Source: Pelargonium nanum (Eukaryota > Streptophyta > Magnoliopsida > Geraniales > Geraniaceae). Taken from it: a stretch of 24,843 nucleotides of DNA. The notes under the pieces were generated by a model, which saw only the letters and a program-made list of their open reading frames with translations, searched no databases and was not told the DNA's origin. Of the stretch, positions 10,891-18,867 are shown piece after piece. Each line of letters begins with the position of its first letter. Position 1 is the stretch's first letter. The DNA lies in assembly GCA_036897485.1 (NCBI GenBank), contig JAYMTF010001257.1, forward strand, positions 1 through 24,843, written 5' to 3'. Position numbers and translations under genes: made by a program.

Positions 10891-11394
10891 AGTGGATATT
10901 TGTCAAATTTTTGTTGGGTCAGTCCAATCCAATTTTGTAGAGAGAGAGGGCATATTTGATATTTACACAAATAGTAACTCAATCTCAAAAGGAACAAAAT
11001 ATTTGATGGACAGAAACAGATTTAGAATCGATTATTTGCTGCTTTTTTTTATAATAAAAAACGATTATTTGTTACCCCATAAACTAAATTTACAACCGTC
11101 CAAGTTCGAATATTTAAAATTTTCATGATTATGAGACTAAAAATCAATGTTAGATATGAATAGCATGATTGGACAATAAATCTATGGTTACTATGTATCA
11201 AATACAATATTTAATCATCATTATAAAAAAATACAATTTTTAATCATTAGCAAACATAATAATAACAACTTACAAATTGTAACATTAGGCAAAAAGGAAT
11301 ATATCACAACACGCCAATTACTGTGCAAGTTCACGTACTTAGTAAATATGTTAGTGGATTTCCAATTCACAACGATGTATACGCGCGTCACGCT

Positions 11395-11765
11395 AATAAC
11401 TAAAATACTCAATACAATAAATATGGTGTTTTTAATTTAAACTAAAGTTTCACGGTGACACATGTGTATATATATTACAAATGGGTAATCTCATAATACA
11501 CAAGCTTTCACAACCGCATGTATCTCATGTACTGTTGAGAAATTCGATACGAATCAATTAATGATGCATTATGTATATGTAATCTTTAAATTAAGTTTTA
11601 TCAGTCATGCATGCACCTTGTATTTCGGAACACAGATAATTAAAAAAGTTGATGTAACCCATGTCATAACTTTTTTTGGATTTTATCTCAGATGTGCAAG
11701 TTCATGTGTGGATTTGAAACAAATGGATGTACATGAATAATTGTCTTTGGAATATGTAATGAAAT
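11395..11765. repeat. Diverged direct duplication, copy A
   Basis: Matches copy B at 12481-12840 in the same orientation, offset about 1.09 kb. Shared landmarks are ATAACTAAAAT (11396 and 12482), AGTTTTATCAGT (11594 and 12686) and a run of about 30 bases ending GTGGATTTGAAA that differs at one position. Weaker similarity extends left to about 11300 and 12390. The copies differ by many substitutions and small indels, so the event is old. Confidence 0.8.
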
Positions 11766-12480
11766 AATCTTTGTTGTTGTTTGGTAGCGTAAAAGTTTAC
11801 TTCGACCCGAAAATTTGATAAGAGCTTTTGACATAAAACGTGATGAAAAATATAGAATTCCGCGTTTTTTATTTGAAAGAATGATTATGTTTGGTTAAAA
11901 TTTGTAATAAAAAACATATAAAAATTTAGAAATCAAATTCATCATAAAATTTATAATATGCAAATAAATTTATTAAATATTTAAAATATCATGGGCGAGT
12001 TCCCTTAGAAAGTACTAATCCTGTAATTTTAGTTATATATATCTTAAAAAATCAATTATATAAAGTAACATATTTCAAAATACTTTGGTTAGCACTAGTA
12101 TGCCCTACCATAAAGAAGTCACAAAACATCAATTAGTTTCTGATGTTTAATCAATTAGCTCTAATGAGTGCACATAATTTATTATACTTATTAATGTATT
12201 ATTTATTGGAATGATACGAGAAACTCGTTTTTAAAATCGTTTGATAAGAGAATAATTTTGAAGTGTAAAAAAATACTCAAGAACACTCTTATTGAACATA
12301 ACATTAAAAATAATTCCAATGTATTTTGATAACAATTAAGAAAATTGTGAAAATTAATTTTCCACGTATTAATATCTTCTACCTAAATTTGAATCGCAAC
12401 ACTAGACTTAAGATACCGTATATAACTTATGCCACGATTTAATAATTTACTAAATTTCAACCCCAAACATGTGTCACACA
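11766..12480. other. AT-rich spacer between the duplicated copies
   Basis: Very AT-rich and without credible coding frames, terminal repeats or a primer-binding site. The two flanking copies are therefore not supported as LTRs of an element. Confidence 0.5.
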
Positions 12481-12840
12481 AATAACTAAAATATCCGATA
12501 CATTGAACATTGCATATTTGATTTAAACTAAAGTTCAACAATGACACGTGTATATATCTCAAATTTAGGTAATTACCTAATGCACAAGTAATGTTACACG
12601 AGTAAGTTCGCACAAGCGCGAATATCTCGCACACTATTACGAAGTTCGATAAAGTACAGTCAACTATGAATCTGTAATGTTCAAAAGTTTTATCAGTTAT
12701 ACATGCACCATACACTCCGCGACACAAATAATTAAAGAAGTTGACATAGCTCAAGTCACAACCTTTTTTTGGATTCCATCTAAGATGTGCAAGTTCATGC
12801 GTGGATTTGAAATTTTGCTTTGGAATGTAATCAACCAATC
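12481..12840. repeat. Diverged direct duplication, copy B
   Basis: Partner of copy A. It ends about 290 bp upstream of the F-box gene TATA box, so it may form part of that gene's distal promoter. It carries an ACACGTGT element (near 12544) where copy A has ACATGTGT. A 151-codon minus-strand frame covers this copy (12383-12838) but begins with TTG. Copy A has a 1-nt shift and a stop in the equivalent frame, so I treat it as noncoding. Confidence 0.8.
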
Positions 12841-13126
12841 TTAGATAGAAATTTTTTCCTTAAGAAAATGAAGAAATCATAGAAAAAAGAGCAAGGCAAA
12901 TCAGAGGCAGCAAGCTTTTAAGAAAGTGCAGTTATGGAAAAAATTAGCCAAATTCTCTCAAGTGTCAAACAAAATCTCAAAACTGCCAGTCTGTAAACAA
13001 ATAGCAATACACCAAGAACACCAAACCCAGAAGATCCCAAAATCATCAATGGCCATAAATGTAACCAGATTTCAAATAAACCCAACAATTTAGACTAACC
13101 CCACAAGCAAGCCTCCTCCTTTTTCC

Positions 13127-13134
13127 TATAAAAG
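13127..13134 (+). promoter_or_regulatory. TATA box of the F-box gene
   Basis: TATAAAAG, 101-108 bp upstream of the ATG. It is followed by a leader with TGTTC repeats and a CT-rich tract, a normal plant core promoter arrangement. Confidence 0.65.
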
Positions 13135-13234
13135 CCACCACCTTTCTCACAATCCAAACACCACCACAACAACTGTTCTGTTCTGTTCTGTTTTCTCTTT
13201 CTCTCTCTCTGGGTTTGCTCTGTTCTGTGTCATT

Positions 13235-15795
13235 ATGGAAATGAACAGCTCAACGAAGAAGATGAATGATCCGCCGGAAAACGCCAATGTCAGTTGTGGG
13301 TTTTCTCGGGTCACCGACGACATTCTGGACAACATATTCCGGCGGCTCCCGGCGCCGGCGTTCGCATCGGCGGCCTGTGTCAGCCCCACCTGGAACAGAG
13401 TTTCCAGCCGGATCCTGTCCCGTCCCAAGCTCGCCTCTGCTCTCTCCGTCAACCCATCTCTTCAGGTCAGTTTTTTTTTTAGTGTTTGGCTGCCAGGAAA
13501 ATGTTGGGAAAGAAAAAGGGTAGTTGAAATATGAGTAAAAATGTGAACTTTTGAAGTTTTGTTTGGTGTTCTGAATTTTCTTAGAAACCAAACAGGGCTT
13601 AAGGTGGGAAAATGAGTGAATTTCTGAATGTGAGCTTATGGCAATGTTTTTCCCAATTTGAATTTTTTTGTTATTGTGATTGTTAGGATGCTGTGAAGGA
13701 GGTGCTTGATAAGGTTCTCTCGGAGCCCATCCGACCACATTTCGCCATTGCTTACATTGCTCCCCAATTCAATCTGGAAGAAGCTCACCAGCTTGTATTG
13801 ATTCTCATATCTCAACTCTAATTTTGTATCTTTTTTCATTTAGTTGTTTTACGGGTTTGATTATGCAGCTAATGGGACGACTGGGTTCCAAAACCCCCTT
13901 GATTACTAATGAAACCAGAGGGATAATTGGTACTGATGTTCACACTAATCAGCACAAAGAGGTTTGTAGTGTAATTACTTTTATTTGGTAGTCTAAATGG
14001 TGATTACTATAGTAAAATTCTAATTTTTTGTTATAATAAATATACAGGTGCAATGGAGTGTTGAAGGTGATGGTTTGAGTTCTGATGAAAACAATGGAGG
14101 GATTGTTTTGGTTGTCGGGTTTTTACCGGGGCTTAAGGTCAATGTCATCCCCTTGTATCGACCTGACAGGGTATTGTTCTTGTCTTTAATTGTTTCAAGC
14201 TTTAATATATTTACTTGATTTGAGTTCTCATAAAGAAAATTACAATTCTGATATATGAAACAGGCCTGTCAAGTGGCTTTGGTTGATCATCTTTTAATTG
14301 GTATTAGAGAATATACTAACTCTGTATCGGGTAAGGCGTGGCCTTCTGGGATCATAATGTTCGGGGTAAGTTTCGTTTCAATGTTTTTCTTATAGAGAAG
14401 AGAATCTCATTTATTTCCTTGTTGAGCCTTTATTTTGTACTTGCTAATTTATGACATGAATGTGTTTTAGGATAAGAACTGCGACATGCGTACAACTCTT
14501 GCCAAGTTGGGTCAGTACTTCGCCCTGTATTCATCTCTTGCTCGTTTTGTTTCAAATTTAATGAACTATGGTTGATGTTATGTGACGTGGATTGTGCGTA
14601 TCTTGCAGATTATGTTTTGCCTTCGGAAACATTTCTTGTGGGCGATGCAGGTGGATCTTTCTTGTACAGAAGTTCAGATGAATCTCGAAATTTCACGAGC
14701 CCTCTGTATGCGATTGATGCAGTTGCTCTTGTTTTTGCAAAGGACAAAAACAAGCCTCATGGTAGTTGATTATTTTCTTAAAAATGAACTTAGATCCTGC
14801 AATTACTACAATGTCTATATAGTCATTTCACTTGTGGTTTTAACCTGCAGACATTGGAGAAACTCAGTTCCATGTGACCATGTCAACTGGTTTATTACCA
14901 TTTGGTCCTGAAATGAAGGCGGTTTCTGTTAGTGTCAATGCACCTAACATTTCATGGATCACTGCCCGATTAGAGGAGGAAAATGAGATTATTATCGGCG
15001 AGATGCTTGTGGATGATATCAAATACGAGGTTTGACAATAACTAAACAATAAGTGTGTATCTAGTAATGTTAATTTCTTTTCTGAAATGCAAAAAATGGC
15101 AATGCAGATAGGTGGTGATGAATGTCGTAATTTGTACATTGGGGTCACACAGCATTGGAGATCAACCTCTAAGTCAGGGAGTAGGAGAGTCAAAACATTG
15201 GCCTTTTATGAAGTTTTCGGGTAAGATAATAACATGTTTACATACTAATACTAATGTCATGTTTATTTTCCGAAATGTTCTTGCAATTATGGGAAGTAAA
15301 GTTATGATTGTGTATGATCTGATTCTTGACAGAGGAGATGGGGATTGCTTCATTGTTGATGGAACTGCTGTCCGGCCAGGGGATTCCTTCTTGTTCTACC
15401 ATTCAGACTCGGAAACTGCATCCTCCTCTTGCGCTAACGCCACTGCCTATCTCGAAGGCTTGAAGGAAGAATTGAACAATAGGAACATGTCAAAGAGTGT
15501 TGCAGGTAATCCTGAGCAGCAGAATGCAGTTTTTGGAGGTTTGATGTTCTCGTGCCATTTGCGCGGAGAGTCTTTCTTCGGAGCCCCAAATGTTGACAGT
15601 TCCCCGTTCATTTCCAACTTCCCCGGAGTTCCACTGGCAGGAGCATTTTGTGCAGCTGGTGAAATAATCCGACCATGCACATTAAAAGGGCAGGAATTGG
15701 AGGATGAAGATCAGAATTCTGCAGGATGTTGCCTGAACATGTACAGCTCAGTGTATCTACTGATGTCGTATGCTCCGGCGGCTCCAGAAAATTAA
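13235..15795 (+). CDS. F-box protein with FIST domain (At5g63520-like)
   Basis: Probable substrate-receptor subunit of an SCF ubiquitin ligase; target unknown. Ten exons join in frame: 13235-13465, 13687-13794, 13869-13961, 14048-14170, 14264-14365, 14471-14510, 14609-14761, 14851-15029, 15108-15220 and 15333-15795, giving 534 residues. An F-box lies at about 25-63 (VTDDILDNIFRRLPAPAFAS..WNRVSSRIL). The rest resembles the FIST_N/FIST_C sensory fold, clearest at about 398-493: DSFLFYHSD, then VFGGLMFSCHLRGESFFG, then FPGVPLAGAFCAAGEI. Database names often say F-box/LRR, but I see no leucine-rich repeats. The ATG at 13235 follows a TATA box and gives the family N-terminus. All splice sites are GT-AG and phases agree, so the gene looks intact. 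Known homologues are about 520 residues. FIST domains bind small ligands in bacteria; whether this holds in plants is unknown. Confidence 0.93.
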
Positions 15796-15924
15796 GAGTC
15801 ATTGATGATGATCAACAAGATGGACTATTCTGATGGTTATTTTGGTTTTATCATCTCTCAGCATTGTGTGTTTTTAATCTTTCTGAAATAATAAGGAACA
15901 TGAGTAAGCATTATATATTATCTA

Positions 15925-15930
15925 AATAAA
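15925..15930 (+). terminator. Polyadenylation signal of the F-box gene
   Basis: AATAAA 130 bp after the stop codon. An AATAATAAG variant occurs about 40 bp earlier. Confidence 0.45.
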
Positions 15931-16287
15931 ACATATATTAGAATCATACATGTTTTTGTTCTATCTCAATATTATGGTTATGTTGATACTTTTTTCAAAG
16001 AGCATCTCCCATAAGGATTAGAGAGTTTGGCTGACATCTATCAGTCAAATAAGAAAATGGAATAAAAAGACAGCAAGAACTACCAAACCCATCCCAATCC
16101 AAAATAAGAAAATAGAATCAGACATGTTTCTTTGCATCTGAATGTTTCTTGATTGTGATCTTGGTCTTCAAATGAATCTGCACAATCACCAACTTCAAGA
16201 TTGATTACAGAAAAAAGAAATGATCTGAGAGTGATAAACAATGGAGGAAACCAATAAAAACATGAGTAAAAGAAGAGCAAAGTAGAA

Positions 16288-16387
16288 GAAAGTTAAAGAT
16301 ATTGGCACGGCTCAATCAGATTAAAGGACACAAACTAGTTCTGGGAAATTTGATTTGATTGAGCCATTCCAACATCTCTCTTCTTTC
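16288..16387 (-). ncRNA. MIR171: MIR171 precursor hairpin
   Basis: Read on the minus strand, the 3' arm at 16318-16298 is the 21-nt miR171 form that starts TGATTGAGCCGTG and ends CCAATATC. The 5' arm, about 16376-16356 (GATGTTGG..GGCTCAATCA), pairs with it along its whole length with two G-U wobbles and one A-G mismatch. About 37 nt separate the arms. Pairing continues into a lower stem (GAAAG with CTTTC). Mature sequence on the 3' arm and near-perfect star pairing are the hallmarks of this deeply conserved family. miR171 directs cleavage of HAM/LOM-type GRAS transcription factor mRNAs in the nucleus-to-cytoplasm AGO1 pathway. The bases after the mature end (TTT) do not support the shifted TTGAGCC..CACG form, so the TGATTGAGCC form is expected. 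The locus lies alone between convergent genes. No expression evidence is available. Confidence 0.92.
16298..16318 (-). ncRNA. miR171: Mature miR171
   Basis: Twenty-one nucleotides with 5' U, on the 3' arm of the hairpin. The sequence agrees at every position with the miR171 form I remember from many eudicots. Confidence 0.9.
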
Positions 16388-16451
16388 TCGATCTCTGCAC
16401 TCACCTCCTTCACCAGAATATGTAAATGATCTTCTCAAGCGATCTGAAACT

Positions 16452-16503
16452 AGAGGTCTCAAGTTCGAGTTTTGGTAGTTACGCTTGCTGATAAGAAAAA
16501 AAA
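16452..16503 (+). mobile_element. 5'-truncated tRNA-derived SINE with target-site duplication
   Basis: About 52 bp with a Pol III B-box-like GTTCGAGTT (16463-16471) preceded by GGTCTCAA, ending in an A-rich tail of about 10 A. It is flanked by identical 13-15 bp direct repeats, AAGCGATCTGAAACT, at 16437-16451 and 16504-16518. The A-box half is missing, as expected from incomplete reverse transcription. Perfect flanking repeats suggest a fairly recent insertion. Confidence 0.7.
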
Positions 16504-16553
16504 AAGCGATCTGAAACTGAATGAATATCCAAGTTTTTAATCGTAAGGTGTGT

Positions 16554-16567
16554 TATATATATATAAT
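16554..16567 (-). promoter_or_regulatory. Candidate TATA box for the MIR171 primary transcript
   Basis: A TATATATATAA tract on the minus strand about 170 bp upstream of the hairpin base. It is the only strong TATA-like element in this interval, but AT-rich DNA makes chance occurrence easy. Confidence 0.3.
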
Positions 16568-16569
16568 GA

Positions 16570-17450
16570 TATTGCAGTGAATGTGAAAGCTAAAGCTCAA
16601 GAGTTGGAAATGATTGGATTTGGGTCGCCAAGAAATCAAGATGGTTGAGACGTCCAAGTCATTGCTTCTTCTACAAAGAGACTCTTCATTCAATCACTAT
16701 ATTCAACTTCCAGTTGGATTTTCCATGAATATCATATGTAGTAGTTGATGCCATTTCTATTTTCTTTCATTAAGTCTCCATCTATTTGGCAATGGTTGCT
16801 TTTCTTGTAATATTTGTGGATGGAACCAAGAAAACTTCCAAGTACAATATTACATTTCGTGCCGGCCTTGTCCCAAATTGGATTTGGGAGTTGTCATTTG
16901 TTGATATAATTATGATTAGAATATAATCAAGAAGCTACTTAGTTCTATATTATATGGCCGGTGGTGGTACCACACCAACACAACATTAGATGGGGTTGTT
17001 GGAAAGTGTACAACATTAATAATTATAATTAGCAACAAGTCTAACAACTAAGTATTCAAGTAAACAAAAACGATTGTTATAGATTACATAGAAAAATAGC
17101 AAGATTTTATTGGTGGAGAAGCTTCTTCTTGATTAGATACTTTCCGCTAAAGACACCAAGAAACCATAGATTCTTTCACCAATTGCTAACTAATGATACA
17201 CCTAATTCTTTGTCCCATTTTTTTCATGATCCGATTGCATTTACTAAGATTCTTTGACCAAACACAGCATCATTTAATATAAGCATAGCTTAAACTTTGG
17301 TTAAAAGCCCTAATATACATAATTATGCTATAACGGAAGCCATATTCGATTGCAGTAGTAAGTTCTTGATTCGATTTGTCAAAAGTAGCGAGTCTTACAA
17401 ACACAACTCGAGACATGGGTAATAGGAATCAACATCTTCGATTCGAAACA
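16570..17450. other. Intergenic spacer between MIR171 and the gamma-CAL gene
   Basis: No coding frames or repeats of note. It likely contains the promoter of MIR171 on its left and the downstream flank of the gamma-CAL gene on its right. Confidence 0.5.
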
Positions 17451-17544
17451 TGACTTGCAACGGCGTCTGTTGACATGGCCAGCAAAAATGAATTACAAAG
17501 ACAAGAAATTTGGAAAAACTCACTTTTTATGTCTTGGAGCTTGC

Positions 17545-17550
17545 TTTATT
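17545..17550 (-). terminator. Polyadenylation signal of the gamma-CAL gene
   Basis: AATAAA on the minus strand (GGAAATAAAGC), about 60 bp after the stop codon. Confidence 0.55.
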
Positions 17551-17606
17551 TCCCTACAAGGGAACCCCCGACTAACTGATACATGGAAACATGACGAGAA
17601 CAATGA

Positions 17607-18061
17607 TCAAATAGAAATACCCAGCTTCTTCTTCAACTTTTCGACCTCCAGATATGCAGTTGAGTAAGGGAGGAACTCTTCTAAATGGCTTCTGCTCAGA
17701 TCATTAATTGCAACAGCAAGTTTGGGGATCTCCAAGGTCTCTTCATGCGTCAGAGTCCTAACAAACCTAGCTGGATTTCCTGCCCAAAGTTCACCTGTTG
17801 GGATTCTCCTCCCTGGTGGAACCACAGACCCAGCTTCGAGGATAGAGTGGGTCTCCACCAAGGAACCTTCCATGAGAATGGAATGCTGCCCAATGATGCA
17901 CTCTGGCTCAATTGTGCAGGACCTCAATAGACTGTTTGCACCAATAGTCACAAACCTCTCAATCACCGTCTCTGCGGGCAATCCTGCAATACACAAACAA
18001 GTCCTACATAAATAAGCTCAAAAGTCCTTGGAAGATACCGCAACAGGGAACTACATATTCA

Positions 18062-18100
<39 letters not shown>

Positions 18101-18836
18101 GTTACAGGAATACCCCAAAGAGACCGTTTTCGTGCCAACAGTACCAAAAGCTCAGTCATTGAAGTACAGTTACAACCGAAAGAGGGAAAAAAGAGTTGTC
18201 TGAATCACATGAATGATGTTGATTTAAAATAAATAAATTGACTCCACAAGTCTAATGATGAAAACAGGTAAACAGTTACCACCAAGAAATGCACTGAACT
18301 ACTTCCTCAATTACAATCTGATATCCATAGAGGTTACAAGAATACAATCTTGCTGAAGCCATAACAAGCCAGCCTGTGATAATAATAGTATGATTAAGCT
18401 ACTATCGATGACAATTTCACATAAGATTTGGTCACGGTCAAGAGTATATTACAATAGTGTTAAACAAGATACACTTGGAGGGTTGAGCTTGTAATGATCC
18501 CACGAAATACAAAGGAGGAATTGTATAGGTCAACTCCCATTCTCATGCAGTACTACCAGCGCAAATTTGTCCTATCAAGCACAAAGTAGCCACCAAAAAT
18601 TATACTAATAGCATTTGTTAACCAGACCCTCACATTCTGAGTGATTTAGATAAATGGGTACTTCTGTTGACATTCCATTTCAGTCTAAACCAGGACTTTT
18701 GTATAAGTAATCATCTCAAATGCTCATTCAATAGCCACATAAATGCTCAGGAAAATATGTACTAGTAACTACAAATCCTATTGACTAGTGAGGAAGTTCT
18801 AGCGGAAAAGCAGAGATCTAAGCACTGGTACAGGCA

Positions 18837-18867
<31 letters not shown>

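Noticed and set aside
12383-12838. Minus-strand frame of 151 codons covering duplication copy B
   Set aside because: It starts with TTG, has Cys/Tyr/Phe-rich translation without a known domain, and the matching region of copy A has a 1-nt shift and an early stop. Chance openness is more likely.
16080-16280. Minus-strand frame of 66 codons downstream of MIR171
   Set aside because: No homology recognised. It lies in the likely 3' part of the primary miRNA transcript and has hydrophobic AT-rich composition.
16318-16376. Plus-strand miRNA from the same hairpin
   Set aside because: The plus-strand product (TGATTGAGCCATTCC..) deviates from miR171 at three positions, whereas the minus strand gives the exact family sequence.
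16452-16503. Possible tRNA gene because of the GTTCGAGTT B-box
   Set aside because: There is no A-box, acceptor stem or anticodon arm. The A-tail and flanking duplications identify a truncated SINE.
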